The notes below the pieces were generated by a model that saw only the letters and a program-made list of their open reading frames with translations, was not told where the DNA came from and made no database searches. DNA of 27,905 bases from Megamonas hypermegale (lineage in GTDB: Bacteria; Bacillota; Negativicutes; Selenomonadales; Selenomonadaceae). Where the stretch lies: positions 120,736-148,640 of the forward strand of contig DCFC01000029.1 of assembly GCA_002314325.1 (NCBI GenBank). The letters run 5' to 3'. Below, in pieces: positions 14,459 to 22,984 of this stretch. Every line of letters begins with the position of its first letter. Position 1 is the first letter of the stretch. Made by a program: the position numbers and the translations under genes.

Positions 14459-15019
14459 ATGTCTAAAAAAATCATACCGCTACTATTTTTTCTCTTCTCT
14501 CTTATTGCTGTCAACTTCAATTCTGCATGTTATGCCGAAGATATTGATAATGTGAAACCCGGCAATGCCTATTTAGCCGAAGACAGTATCCTGACATTCA
14601 AATTACTCGACCCTTTGGACAGCAACACGGCGCAAAAGCACGACAGTATCAGATTTGTACTGCTCAATGATATTAGCGTGAAAAACGCTGTCGTAATCCC
14701 GAAAAATACTGTTTTGTCGGCAACTGTCACGAAAGCGCACGGCAGCCGCATTTTCGGTCAGAGCGGTCTTATCCGTCTAAGATTGAATGATTACAAGATA
14801 GATAATGTGCATACACTGCATTTTAATGACGATTTTAATTTCCGAGGCGGCCGCAATTATGCCAATATGGCAGCCAGTGTGATTGTGCCTTTTTCCGGAT
14901 TGCTGTTTAAAGGAAAAGAGGTAAATTACCCTGCCGGTACGGTAATCGAATATGAATTGGACGATAATCTCGATTTAGGTATAAAAGAAGCGGATTTGCT
15001 GGCAATCTGCACGCAATAA
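14459..15019 (+). CDS. Exported protein of unknown function
   Basis: A 186-residue protein with a clear signal peptide: MSKK, a hydrophobic core IPLLFFLFSLIAVNF, and a likely cleavage after CYA (about residue 26). The mature part is predicted mainly beta: short hydrophobic strands such as SILTFKLL, IRFVLLNDI and VIPKNTVLSATVTKAHGS, and a final AGTVIEYELDDNLDL. This recalls exported proteins that adjust or store an outer-envelope or lipid component, but I do not recognise a named family. TATAAT at 14422-14427 and AAAAAGGAG upstream support expression from its own promoter, divergent from tRNA-Leu. It converges with the TRIC-type channel gene, seven bases from its stop. Confidence 0.8.
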   Translation: MSKKIIPLLFFLFSLIAVNFNSACYAEDIDNVKPGNAYLAEDSILTFKLLDPLDSNTAQKHDSIRFVLLNDISVKNAVVIPKNTVLSATVTKAHGSRIFGQSGLIRLRLNDYKIDNVHTLHFNDDFNFRGGRNYANMAASVIVPFSGLLFKGKEVNYPAGTVIEYELDDNLDLGIKEADLLAICTQ

Positions 15020-15026
15020 ACAAGTT

Positions 15027-15659
15027 TCAACGCACTTTCGGCAGATTTAAGCGGTAATATATGCCGACGAGGCGAACGATGAACACAGTAAAAAACGATA
15101 TCGGCGCCGCCAAATACCAGTAACCGAAATCGGCAATCAGCAGATACACAGCGCCGCCGATAATTGCCGGCAGTGCGTATATTTCTTCCTGCAATACCGA
15201 CGGAATACGCTGTGCCAGTACGTCGCGGATGACACCGCCGCCAACAGCCGTAATCAGACCTAAAATCACGGCGAACAGCGGATACTGCGGATACGTGTCA
15301 AAGCCGATAGTCGTCCCTGTCACGGTGAAGGAAGCCAATCCCAGCGTGTCGGCAAATAAATAATATTTACGTATGGCGCGCTTTGCCGTGTAATTCAATA
15401 TCTGTTTGCGGTAGATTATAAAGATGATTAAAGTAATTATCGCCGTTAAAATTATATACAGTGATGTTCTGAATGAATTGGGCGGAATATTGCCGACGAG
15501 TACGTCGCGGATGATACCGCCGCCGATTGCTGTACTGAGCGCCAGCACCAGGATACCGAAAATATCCATGCGGCGGGCAATTCCTACCAATGCGCCGGAT
15601 ATGGCAAAAGCTATAGTCCCAGATATTTCAAAAAAAATCCATAAAATTGTCATGTCCAT
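15027..15659 (-). CDS. TRIC-type cation channel family membrane protein (YadS/UPF0126)
   Basis: A 210-residue polytopic membrane protein built as two repeats of three helices plus a final helix. The diagnostic pore motif appears twice, GGGIIRDVL (about 46-54) and GGGVIRDVL (about 140-148), which is the hallmark of bacterial TRIC homologues (UPF0126, YadS/YicG). Bacterial members conduct monovalent cations in vitro, while some have been linked to glycine transport, so the substrate here is open. It is the last gene of a probable GNAT-PepSY-channel transcript, 21 bases behind the PepSY gene. Confidence 0.9.
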   Translation of the reverse strand: MDMTILWIFFEISGTIAFAISGALVGIARRMDIFGILVLALSTAIGGGIIRDVLVGNIPPNSFRTSLYIILTAIITLIIFIIYRKQILNYTAKRAIRKYYLFADTLGLASFTVTGTTIGFDTYPQYPLFAVILGLITAVGGGVIRDVLAQRIPSVLQEEIYALPAIIGGAVYLLIADFGYWYLAAPISFFTVFIVRLVGIYYRLNLPKVR

Positions 15660-15680
15660 ACTAAATCCCCATTAAAAATT

Positions 15681-16283
15681 TCAACGCGCTTTGCGGTCTA
15701 CTTCCCATTCGGTGATAAGACCCTTATCGGCATTTATCGTGAATTCGTAACGGGTATTGTCAACAACGGCTCTGCCTTCGTATTCTGCATAATGGTCGTC
15801 ATGACCCTGACGGATTTGAATATCGGCTGCTTTAGCTCCCGGAATATTCTGCACAGCTAAATCGACAGCTTCCTGCTGCGAAATGAATTTTCCCGGTACA
15901 TCTCTCAGATACCGTTCGTCAATCTCGTAATCCATAGCGATAACGGCGCCGCTTTGTCTGTCTATATTATAGTTGTATTCCTTATCGTTCGTATCAAATT
16001 CCACATCATAGATATCTATACCGTAATAATTTTCGGCATGCACCCGCAGATTGTAGATAGCATTCAAATCCACATTGGCATCATGCAGCGCAATGACTCT
16101 CGCTTCGTCCTCCGTAATTTCACTGCCGGAGGACGTTTTATCAGTAGATGCAGGCAGCGGCGCACTTTGCTTAGTATTCGTATTATTCGTATTGAACGAC
16201 GAAAAAACCTGTGAACCAGACAGATAGAAACCGCAGGCAAAACCTACAATCAAAATACATACTACACCAATAAATTTTTTCAT
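15681..16283 (-). CDS. PepSY domain-containing exported or membrane-anchored protein
   Basis: A 200-residue protein with an N-terminal hydrophobic segment (FIGVVCILIVGFACGFYL) that may be a signal anchor or signal peptide, followed by a Ser/Thr/Asn-rich linker. Two PepSY units follow: ITEDEARVIALHDANVD...YDVEFDTNDKEYNYNIDRQSGAVI, and ISQQEAVDLAVQNIPG...YEFTINADKGLITEWEVDR. PepSY domains are thought to restrain proteases in the periplasm or at the surface. The specific target is unknown and none of the neighbours is an obvious protease. Confidence 0.88.
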   Translation of the reverse strand: MKKFIGVVCILIVGFACGFYLSGSQVFSSFNTNNTNTKQSAPLPASTDKTSSGSEITEDEARVIALHDANVDLNAIYNLRVHAENYYGIDIYDVEFDTNDKEYNYNIDRQSGAVIAMDYEIDERYLRDVPGKFISQQEAVDLAVQNIPGAKAADIQIRQGHDDHYAEYEGRAVVDNTRYEFTINADKGLITEWEVDRKAR

Positions 16284-16304
16284 AAATCTTCCTCGCTTTC
16301 CCTG

Positions 16305-16727
16305 TTAAATATTCTTTTCCATATGGATATGCGGACAATGTTCATCAAGATAAACAGCGCCGCTGGCGGTATAACCGAGCTTTTCATAGAATTTCTGCGC
16401 CTGGCACTGTGCCGACAGCATTATTTTTGTACCGCCGAGCCGCTTGATTTCCGCTTCAACTGCCAGCATGAGTTTCTGCCCGAGATGAAAACGGCGGTAT
16501 TCTTTCAATACGGCCAGCCGTCCTATAATGTACGTACCTAAAGCCGTGTCATCGGCAAATGTCCGCAGATTGCCCACCGCTTTGCCGTCGACATAAACGA
16601 TTAAATGAAGTGCTCTTTCGTCGATATTATCAAATTCATTATGAAAGCCCTGCTCTTCTACAAAAACGGTTTGGCGAATACTTACGGCTTCGGGCGGCAA
16701 ATGATTAAAAAATTTATACGTTATCAT
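16305..16727 (-). CDS. GNAT family N-acetyltransferase (YjcF-like)
   Basis: A 140-residue acetyltransferase. The N-terminus carries SIRQTVFVEEQGFHNEFD, typical of the YjcF-like subgroup. The acetyl-CoA loop region is RLAVLKEYRRFHLGQKLM (about 70-87), followed by LSAQCQAQKFYEKLGY and a C-terminal HCPHIHMEK. The acceptor substrate is unknown. The ATG at 16727 is chosen because TAGGAGT lies five bases upstream; an upstream start at 16757 would translate the terminator of the preceding gene. It leads the PepSY and TRIC-type genes. Confidence 0.87.
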   Translation of the reverse strand: MITYKFFNHLPPEAVSIRQTVFVEEQGFHNEFDNIDERALHLIVYVDGKAVGNLRTFADDTALGTYIIGRLAVLKEYRRFHLGQKLMLAVEAEIKRLGGTKIMLSAQCQAQKFYEKLGYTASGAVYLDEHCPHIHMEKNI

Positions 16728-16740
16728 GTATACTCCTAAA

Positions 16741-16774
16741 AAAAGCGTTAGCCGCAAATAGCTAACGCTTTTTT
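16741..16774 (-). terminator. Terminator between the SIMPL gene and the GNAT gene
   Basis: Perfect 12-base arms aaaagcgttagc (16741-16752) and gctaacgctttt (16761-16772) with T-runs on both sides. On the minus strand the T-run passes directly into the GNAT Shine-Dalgarno sequence (TAGGAG), so the terminator and the next gene's ribosome-binding site are fused. Confidence 0.88.
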
Positions 16775-16779
16775 ACATC

Positions 16780-17493
16780 TTAATTTATTTCAAATACAAT
16801 GGAAACATTAGCTTTTACGCTGATATCGCCTGCCTGTATCGGCGAGGATGCACCTACAGCGGCGCTGTCGGCAGCTTTGGCATACATCATGCTGTTGAAT
16901 GTTCTGGCTTCAATATAGCTGTTATTGGAGTTCACGCTCACAACGTTCACTACATTTTTACCCAGCGTCTTGGCAATGATGTCGGCTTTGCGCTTAGCAT
17001 CATTGATTGCCTGCACGAGAACTTTGTCTTTATAACTTTGCGGGTCTTTCAGACTGAATTCTACGGAATTGACACTGTTGGCACCGGCGTTGATAGCTGT
17101 GTCAATGACATTGCCGACGATGTCGATATTATCCACCGTAACGGTAATCTGATTGGAAACGCTGTAGCCTGTGATTTCCTGTCTGCCGTTATCCTTGCGG
17201 TTGTAAAGCGGATAAAGATTGTAGTTCGTCGTCTTGATATTGTCTTTCGTGATGGCAAGCGCCATGATATCCTTTTGAATTTTGTTCATGACGATAGCAT
17301 TCTGCGCCGAAGCCTCTTTGGCGTCTTTAGCCGTGCTTTCAATGCTGATGTTGACAGTAGCTCTGTCCGGCATCGCCTTGATGACGGAAGTCCCGTCGAC
17401 GGAAATCGTTCTCGTTTCCTGAGCGAACGCCATACTGCATGAGATGAGCAGACAGAGAATGGTCATCAGTCCCGTGATTTTTAATTTGCGCAT
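16780..17493 (-). CDS. SIMPL domain-containing exported protein (DUF541, YggE/BP26-like)
   Basis: A 237-residue protein with a signal peptide (LKITGLMTILCLLISCSMAFA). The SIMPL/DUF541 domain starts at TRTISVDGTSVIKAMPDRATVNISIES and runs through GYSVSNQITVTVDNIDIVGNVIDTAINAGANSVNSVEF and AINDAKRKADIIAKTLGK to the C-terminal strand KANVSIVFEIN. BP26 of Brucella and YggE of E. coli belong here; BP26 forms a periplasmic or surface multimer and YggE is linked to oxidative stress. It ends just before a strong terminator and starts 55 bases behind ychF. Confidence 0.92.
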   Translation of the reverse strand: MRKLKITGLMTILCLLISCSMAFAQETRTISVDGTSVIKAMPDRATVNISIESTAKDAKEASAQNAIVMNKIQKDIMALAITKDNIKTTNYNLYPLYNRKDNGRQEITGYSVSNQITVTVDNIDIVGNVIDTAINAGANSVNSVEFSLKDPQSYKDKVLVQAINDAKRKADIIAKTLGKNVVNVVSVNSNNSYIEARTFNSMMYAKAADSAAVGASSPIQAGDISVKANVSIVFEIN

Positions 17494-17548
17494 GTAGATA
17501 CACCTCTTTCATTGAAATTTATTGCCTATTGCGCTATAAAACAGGTTT

Positions 17549-18655
17549 TTATACGTTAAAGCGGAAATGCGTTACGTCGCCGTCCTGCATAACGTAATCC
17601 TTGCCTTCTACGCGAACCTGGCCTTTTTCACGTGCCGCCGCCACGCTGCCTGCCGCAACAAGGTCATCGTACGATACGATTTCAGCACGGATAAAACCGC
17701 GTTCGATATCGGAATGGATTTTGCCTGCCGCCTGCGGTGCTTTCGTGCCGATTTTAATCGTCCATGCACGGCATTCATCTTCGCCTGCCGTAAGGAAAGT
17801 CATAAGGCCGAGCAGTCTGAATGCCGCCTTGATGAGTTTATTCAAGCCGGATTCTTCCAGACCCAAATCAGCCAGAAATTCTTTGGCTTCATCTTCGTCC
17901 AGTTCGGCGATTTCCGATTCAACTCTGGCGGAAATCGCTACAACAACGGCATTTTCCTTAGCGGCGTATTCTTTTACCATTGCCACGTATTTATTTTCCG
18001 TATCGGCCGTTGCCGCTTCATCTTCGCCGACGTTGGCCACGTATAAAGTCGGTTTCAAGGTTAAAAGATTTAAATCCTTAATCAGTGTCAGCTCGTCCTC
18101 GTCAAGACCTGCCTGGCGGGCCGGTACGGCTTCTTCGATGACTTTCTTCACTTTTTCGAGCACAGCTTCTTCAGCGCGCGCTTCCTTGCTGCCGCTTTTT
18201 GCCATGCGGACTACGCGGTCAAGGCGTTTTTCCACGCTTTCCAGGTCAGCAAGGCACAGTTCCGTATTGATTATTTCTATATCGCGTATCGGGTCTACAC
18301 TGCCTTCGACATGAGTGATGTCGCCGCTTTCAAAGCAGCGCACAACGTGAGCGACGGCATCCACCTGACGGATATGCGACAGGAATTTATTGCCGAGACC
18401 TTCGCCTTGCGATGCGCCTTTTACGAGCCCTGCGATATCGACAAAGCTTACGCTTGCCGGAGTCGTTTTCTTGGAATTATACATTTCATGCAGAACTTTC
18501 AAGCGGTTATCCGGCACATCAACGACGCCGACGTTCGGTTCGATTGTGCAGAACGGATAGTTCGCCGCTTCTGCGCCTGCTTTCGTAATAGCATTAAACA
18601 GTGTGGATTTGCCGACGTTCGGCAGTCCCACGATACCAACTTCTAAATTACTCAA
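17549..18655 (-). CDS. ychF: Ribosome-binding ATPase YchF (Obg family)
   Basis: A 368-residue translation-associated P-loop protein (OLA1/YchF). The P-loop is GLPNVGKST (10-18), G3 is [16 protein letters not shown], and the G4 position reads NVGEDE rather than NKxD, the feature that gives YchF its ATP over GTP preference. The coiled-coil insert contains [22 protein letters not shown], and the C-terminal TGS domain ends [11 protein letters not shown]...[18 protein letters not shown]. Its promoter lies in the 3' end of the upstream sulfatase gene. Confidence 0.96.
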   Translation of the reverse strand: MSNLEVGIVGLPNVGKSTLFNAITKAGAEAANYPFCTIEPNVGVVDVPDNRLKVLHEMYNSKKTTPASVSFVDIAGLVKGASQGEGLGNKFLSHIRQVDAVAHVVRCFESGDITHVEGSVDPIRDIEIINTELCLADLESVEKRLDRVVRMAKSGSKEARAEEAVLEKVKKVIEEAVPARQAGLDEDELTLIKDLNLLTLKPTLYVANVGEDEAATADTENKYVAMVKEYAAKENAVVVAISARVESEIAELDEDEAKEFLADLGLEESGLNKLIKAAFRLLGLMTFLTAGEDECRAWTIKIGTKAPQAAGKIHSDIERGFIRAEIVSYDDLVAAGSVAAAREKGQVRVEGKDYVMQDGDVTHFRFNV

Positions 18656-18692
18656 AGTTTATTCACCCTATCTTTATTTAGTATACCTTATA

Positions 18693-18720
18693 ATTATAAC
18701 CGATTATCTCATTGTTGCAA
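18693..18720 (-). promoter_or_regulatory. Probable promoter of ychF
   Basis: On the minus strand, -35 TTGCAA (18715-18720), a 16-base spacer and a perfect -10 TATAAT (18693-18698). It overlaps the last codons of the sulfatase gene, so ychF can be transcribed separately from it. Confidence 0.65.
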
Positions 18721-20679
18721 CATGTTGCCGTCAATTATCGTGCCGTATTTGCCGAGCCACCAGGAAACGGCGCGGACGGCATTGATATAATCTTCCAGCT
18801 GTGCTTTGTCCGGCAGGATTTCTTTGCCGAAAAACTGCGGTTTATCCGTCAACTCATCCGTATTGCCGATAGCGTCAGCTGTTATCCAGAAACCGTAGTT
18901 TTCACCGATTTTATTTTCAAATAAGGATTTTCCCACGCTGTAATACGTGAAATCACGCGGCGCTATCAGTTCAATCAAAGTCGGCATAATATCAATATGA
19001 CTGCCGGCGCAATCTTGCGGCAGCATGTTTTTATCTATGCCTCTGCCCGTAATGATGAGCGGCACTGTATAGCGCTCGTACATGGACGGTACTTTGTCTA
19101 TATTGTAGCGGTCTGCATGGTCGCCGACGAAAACAAATAAGCTGTCCGGATATTTTGCCTTCACTTTGGCGATAAATTCACCCGCCGCTTTGTCCGCATA
19201 CCAGAAATGGCCGAGCTCTTTTATCAGCTCCTGATTATTGCGCTCATTTTCCGGCAGGGCATTTTTCACAGCTTCGGCATCAAAGCCCTTAGCGGCTAAA
19301 TCAATGTTGAACGGTGAATGATTGGACGTATTTAAAATTATATTAAACGACGGCTTGTTCTCATCAATATTATCAAATACCGCCTGATACAGATATTCAT
19401 CATCCGCGCCCCAGACGCTGCCCGCGGCATTTTCGGCAATATTGCCGCGGCTGTAGAAACGGTCAAATCCCTGCGCCAGACAGAATTCCTGAATATTTTC
19501 CCACGTAGCAGGACCGGAATACCAAAAGCCCGTTTCATAGCCGAGCTGTTTCATCTGCGGAGCCGTTGCCGTAAGGTACGGTTTCGCCAGAGCTTCCGGC
19601 ATTGTCGTCAGATACAGATTGGAATTGGCAAGACCCGTAACCATCGTCATGAGCGCGCCGACAGTGCTTGAACCGCTCGGCAGCATATGCGATGTGTAAA
19701 TTGTATCGTCTTGCGCAATAATATTTCTCATACTGTCAGCAATATGCAAATCGGCATATTTGTCAAGCAGCGGCCAGTTGGCGTAGCTTTCCGAAACAAT
19801 GACGAATATGTGCTGCGGTTTGGCGATTTTTTCTCCCTGAGCCGACTTAGCCAGATAAACGCTCAAATCATTTCCGCCGTCTTTGCCCGTCAGCCTTCCC
19901 GCGAGATTTTCCACATCCTGCGCCGTAAAACTGAGCCCGTTGCAGGCTTCCATGCGCATCTGATTAGCATAGGCGCGGTAAATCGCCTGATAGTCGTCGA
20001 GAATGCTTTCATTTAAAAACGTATCGTTCGTAATGCCGGCATTTTCCCAGTTGACACCGGTCCGCCAGCTCCAGCCGCCCCCATACAGGGACAATGTGCT
20101 TACGACATACGTGCACAGAACGAGCACAGCCGTCTGCACACGGAAGGACAGACCGCTCCATAATTTGAAGCCGATTGGGCGGCTCAGCCACTTGTTGAAC
20201 ACACACGTTATGGCGAAACTGAGCAGAATTACCAGCGCCAGTTTTGCAGGCAGCTGAAATTCATCGACCAGCGACATAAACAGCGCATACATATCCTCGT
20301 GCAGCGCCGTGAACAGCATTTGATTGAAACCGCTGTGAAACTGCTGATAAAACGGAAAACGGGCGACAAACAGCAGCGTCGTTACAAAAATGGCACTATA
20401 CGCACAGATATAGCGGAAATATTTCAGACGGTGACATATACTTTCGGCAATAATTCCAACGAGCATAAACAGCGTAATGCCGCCCGCCGTCTGCAAACTG
20501 AGCTTGGCACCGCTGAAAATTGCCGTGCAGACGGTGCTGAAATCACAGTCTGCCGCCAGATATTCCGTCATGCCGGCCATAAATAATATACGATATAAAC
20601 AAAGTAATAACCAAAAAAATAAAAATGTTTTCAGTATTTTTTCTAAATTACGATTTAAACCGGAAACAACACTCTTCAT
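18709..20679 (-). CDS. LTA synthase-like sulfatase (membrane phosphoglycerol transferase family)
   Basis: A roughly 656-residue protein with about five N-terminal membrane helices in the first 200 residues and an extracytoplasmic sulfatase/alkaline-phosphatase-fold domain. Metal and nucleophile motifs are VSES (about 295-298), SGSSTVGALM with the serine or threonine nucleophile, and FVGDHADRYN near the C-terminus. LTA synthases and OpgB/EptA-like enzymes share this architecture and move phosphoglycerol or phosphoethanolamine onto envelope glycans. If the host is a diderm without lipoteichoic acid, the acceptor is something else. The ATG at 20679 follows AGAGGG by eleven bases; the TTG directly before it (20682) has better spacing and is an alternative. 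Neighbouring genes are also envelope-related. Confidence 0.85.
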   Translation of the reverse strand: MKSVVSGLNRNLEKILKTFLFFWLLLCLYRILFMAGMTEYLAADCDFSTVCTAIFSGAKLSLQTAGGITLFMLVGIIAESICHRLKYFRYICAYSAIFVTTLLFVARFPFYQQFHSGFNQMLFTALHEDMYALFMSLVDEFQLPAKLALVILLSFAITCVFNKWLSRPIGFKLWSGLSFRVQTAVLVLCTYVVSTLSLYGGGWSWRTGVNWENAGITNDTFLNESILDDYQAIYRAYANQMRMEACNGLSFTAQDVENLAGRLTGKDGGNDLSVYLAKSAQGEKIAKPQHIFVIVSESYANWPLLDKYADLHIADSMRNIIAQDDTIYTSHMLPSGSSTVGALMTMVTGLANSNLYLTTMPEALAKPYLTATAPQMKQLGYETGFWYSGPATWENIQEFCLAQGFDRFYSRGNIAENAAGSVWGADDEYLYQAVFDNIDENKPSFNIILNTSNHSPFNIDLAAKGFDAEAVKNALPENERNNQELIKELGHFWYADKAAGEFIAKVKAKYPDSLFVFVGDHADRYNIDKVPSMYERYTVPLIITGRGIDKNMLPQDCAGSHIDIMPTLIELIAPRDFTYYSVGKSLFENKIGENYGFWITADAIGNTDELTDKPQFFGKEILPDKAQLEDYINAVRAVSWWLGKYGTIIDGNMLQQ

Positions 20680-20745
20680 CAAAGAAATGTCCCTCTTTCG
20701 TTGTTTATTGAATTTTTCTCTATTATAACAAAAAAGACCGCTAAG

Positions 20746-20783
20746 ATAAATAAAAAACGGTATAACTCAATGCTATACCGTTT
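20746..20783 (-). terminator. Terminator behind the LolA/LppX-like gene
   Basis: Arms aaacggtata (20755-20764) and tataccgttt (20774-20783); on the minus strand a T-rich tract follows. Palindromic element copy C lies between the stop codon at 20929 and this terminator, so that copy should be part of the mRNA 3' untranslated region. Confidence 0.8.
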
Positions 20784-20797
20784 CAATTATTTACCTA

Positions 20798-20919
20798 TTG
20801 TGTTAGCTGATTTTCCAAAGAAGTATAATAGTTTATATTTAGTGAGATTAAGTGACAACCTCGAACGAATATAAACTATTATACTGCTGGCTTAAAAACT
20901 CGATATCTTACTAGAACAA
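20798..20919. repeat. Palindromic intergenic element, copy C (complete)
   Basis: Order: outer repeat TTGTGTTAG (20798-20806), 12-base short flank, left arm agaagtataatagtttatat (20819-20838), 30-base loop (20839-20868), right arm atataaactattatactgct (20869-20888), 22-base long flank, outer repeat CTAGAACAA (20911-20919). It has the same orientation as copy B. The loop differs from copy B at two positions. Similarity continues past the outer repeats (TTTACCT before, CGAAT after), so the true ends may be a little further out. Confidence 0.9.
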
Positions 20920-20928
20920 CGAATTTAT

Positions 20929-22002
20929 TTATTCGTCTGCGACTGTTTCCAGAACGTTTTCCGCTACGGTCAAATCCGTTTCTTCATCTGCTTCACCGAT
21001 TTTTTCCACCGGCTTCGGCGGTTCTACTGCGCTGTCTTTTACCTCCTGCGGCACCGGCTGCACTGCAGCTTTATTGAAATTGCTCAGATTTATGTCCATG
21101 GTAAATTTACTGCGTTCGAGATAATTTTTAATGATATTGCGGACAGTCGCTCCATTGTCCGGCGTATCCGTTATAGATAATTCCTTATCGGAGATACTGC
21201 TCAGAACTTCCGAGCCGAACTGCTGCACCAACGGCGATAAATCGGATTTTAAGGATGTTATCACCATGTTTTCCCGGTCAACCGTAATTTCGTACGTAAG
21301 TTCACGCGGTTTAAGCAGCGCCGCCTTCAGTTTCGGATTTTCCTCCAGCTTCTGCGATACTGCAGCGACTTGCGCCATTTCCTTTTCATTCAGGTTTGTG
21401 AGATTTAAAGCTTCATTTAATTTTTCCTCATCAAGTATCGGTTTTTTATATGTTACATAGACTTTCGCCGTCTTGTCATCGACATCATACATGAAGATGT
21501 TCTTTACATCGTCGGCAACATCGTTAATACTTTTCTGCGTGCGTTCAGCATAATCGGCAACAAAATTTTCCGGCAGGCTGACGGACTGCACATACCACTG
21601 GTCGGAATTGATTTTCGGTGAAACGTTCGCCGCTGCGCCTTTCGGGTCGGCCTGCGTCTTGAAATACTGTTTGTAGACATTGCCCTCAAGTTCTGAATAA
21701 TACTGCGTCTGCGCTTCAAACGTCGTGTCGATTATCCATAAATCGAGCGCCAGTGACATATCGCCGCTTGTCAAAACGGGATAAGCGTAGCTGCCGTTTA
21801 AATCAATACTGCAATCAGCCAGCGGCCCCGTCATGGACAGGTTTATACTGTAAGCTGCGTTTTGCGCCTCGACCGTATTTTTCGTCGCCTGCTGCAAGAA
21901 GCTGACTGCTTCCGTTTTGGCATTAGCGGCAAAAGCTACGCTGTAAAGGCATAGTGTAAGAATAATACTGCATATTAAGGTAAAAATAGATTTGATTTTC
22001 AT
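20929..22002 (-). CDS. Exported LolA/LppX-like protein of unknown function
   Basis: A 357-residue exported protein. The signal peptide is IFTLICSIILTLCLYSVAFA, with mature start near ANAKTEA. The mature region has alternating strands (YSINLSMTGPLADCSIDLNGSY, MSLALDLWIID, LTYEITVDRENMVITSLKSDLS) that suggest the half-barrel fold of LolA/LppX-type lipid or lipoprotein carriers (a DUF6612-like layout). The last 40 residues are acidic and proline-rich (VEPPKPVEKIGEADEETD), probably disordered. A TG-G-TATAAT extended -10 lies on the minus strand at 22035-22043. It stands alone between two terminators and is followed by palindromic element copy C. The fold call is inference. Confidence 0.7.
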   Translation of the reverse strand: MKIKSIFTLICSIILTLCLYSVAFAANAKTEAVSFLQQATKNTVEAQNAAYSINLSMTGPLADCSIDLNGSYAYPVLTSGDMSLALDLWIIDTTFEAQTQYYSELEGNVYKQYFKTQADPKGAAANVSPKINSDQWYVQSVSLPENFVADYAERTQKSINDVADDVKNIFMYDVDDKTAKVYVTYKKPILDEEKLNEALNLTNLNEKEMAQVAAVSQKLEENPKLKAALLKPRELTYEITVDRENMVITSLKSDLSPLVQQFGSEVLSSISDKELSITDTPDNGATVRNIIKNYLERSKFTMDINLSNFNKAAVQPVPQEVKDSAVEPPKPVEKIGEADEETDLTVAENVLETVADE

Positions 22003-22034
22003 GGCAACTCGCCCCCTATATTATATTTACCTTA

Positions 22035-22043
22035 ATTATACCA
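22035..22043 (-). promoter_or_regulatory. Extended -10 promoter of the LolA/LppX-like gene
   Basis: On the minus strand, TGG followed by a perfect TATAAT, about 33 bases before the ATG at 22002. No convincing -35 is seen, which is usual for extended -10 promoters. Confidence 0.55.
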
Positions 22044-22055
22044 CAACTGAAACAG

Positions 22056-22088
22056 AAAAGCTCATTCCCGCTTAGAGAATGAGCTTTT
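22056..22088. terminator. Bidirectional terminator behind the lipid kinase gene
   Basis: Perfect arms aaaagctcattc (22056-22067) and gaatgagctttt (22077-22088), with a T-run on the plus strand and A/T-rich sequence on the other side. It begins two bases from the lipid kinase stop codon (22091-22093). Confidence 0.85.
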
Positions 22089-22090
22089 TA

Positions 22091-22972
22091 TCAGAGCCGA
22101 AACATTTTCAGTTTGTTGGAAACGGTCTGCACTGTAAGCGGCAGACACGGACCGAGTTCACCGTCGAGGTCGCTTTCCACTTTGTCAGGGCAGGTGAATT
22201 TAAAACACGCTGCCTGTTTATGAATGATATTCTTATTGCCGAGCACATTTTTTCCAGCAATAATATCCGTTGCTATCTTCATAAGCTCCGGCAGTGAACA
22301 GTGCCGAAGCAGTATCATATCCAGTTTTCCGTCGTCGATTTTGGCATCGGCGATATTTTTAAAACTGGCAACAACCGGTGAATTGATTACGATGAAGAAG
22401 AATATTTTTTCTTGAAAAATCTCTCCGTCAGCTTCAATCGTAAAATCAAGCGGTCTAAAACGCGGCAGTTCACCGATACCGCGCACATAATAGGCAAGCT
22501 TGCCGAAAGTATTTTTCAGGCGCGTATCAACTTCATGCGCCACACTCGTCATCATGCCGGCGCTCGCCACGTTGATGAAATACTCATCGCCGACAGAACC
22601 GACATCGACGTACTGTGCCTTGCCGACACAGATATTTTCAATATATTGGTCAAAATTGTCTTCAATTACGAGATACGAAGCAAAATCATTCGATGTACCG
22701 CTCGGAATTATGCCGACGGGAATGTCCAAATTTTCTTTTAACATCATATTAATTATCTTATGCAGCGTTCCGTCTCCTCCAGCAGCGATAACGCCGTCAG
22801 CGTTCAGTTCGTGTATGCAGGCGGCAAAAAACGGGTCGTAACTTTCTTTTTTCGTACGATACGGAATGACTATACAGTCACGACTTTGAAACCGGTTGAT
22901 AATATCGTCGAGTTTCTTTTTGAACATTGCATCGCCGGAAACGGGATTGTAAGCTAAAAGAAATTTTTTCAT
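22091..22972 (-). CDS. YegS/BmrU-family lipid kinase (diacylglycerol kinase-like)
   Basis: A 293-residue cytosolic or membrane-associated lipid kinase. Motifs are NPVSG (9-13), the nucleotide-binding GGDGT (65-69) and PSGTSND (90-96), followed by the beta-sandwich half with DAKIDDGKLDMILLRHCSL and a C-terminal DGELGPCLPLTVQTV. DgkB, YegS and sphingosine/ceramide kinases share this layout, so diacylglycerol is the likely but unproven substrate. AGGAGG lies four bases before the ATG and overlaps the end of the SpoVB-like gene, so the two are coupled. Confidence 0.9.
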   Translation of the reverse strand: MKKFLLAYNPVSGDAMFKKKLDDIINRFQSRDCIVIPYRTKKESYDPFFAACIHELNADGVIAAGGDGTLHKIINMMLKENLDIPVGIIPSGTSNDFASYLVIEDNFDQYIENICVGKAQYVDVGSVGDEYFINVASAGMMTSVAHEVDTRLKNTFGKLAYYVRGIGELPRFRPLDFTIEADGEIFQEKIFFFIVINSPVVASFKNIADAKIDDGKLDMILLRHCSLPELMKIATDIIAGKNVLGNKNIIHKQAACFKFTCPDKVESDLDGELGPCLPLTVQTVSNKLKMFRL

Positions 22973-22984
22973 TTTACCTCCTGA

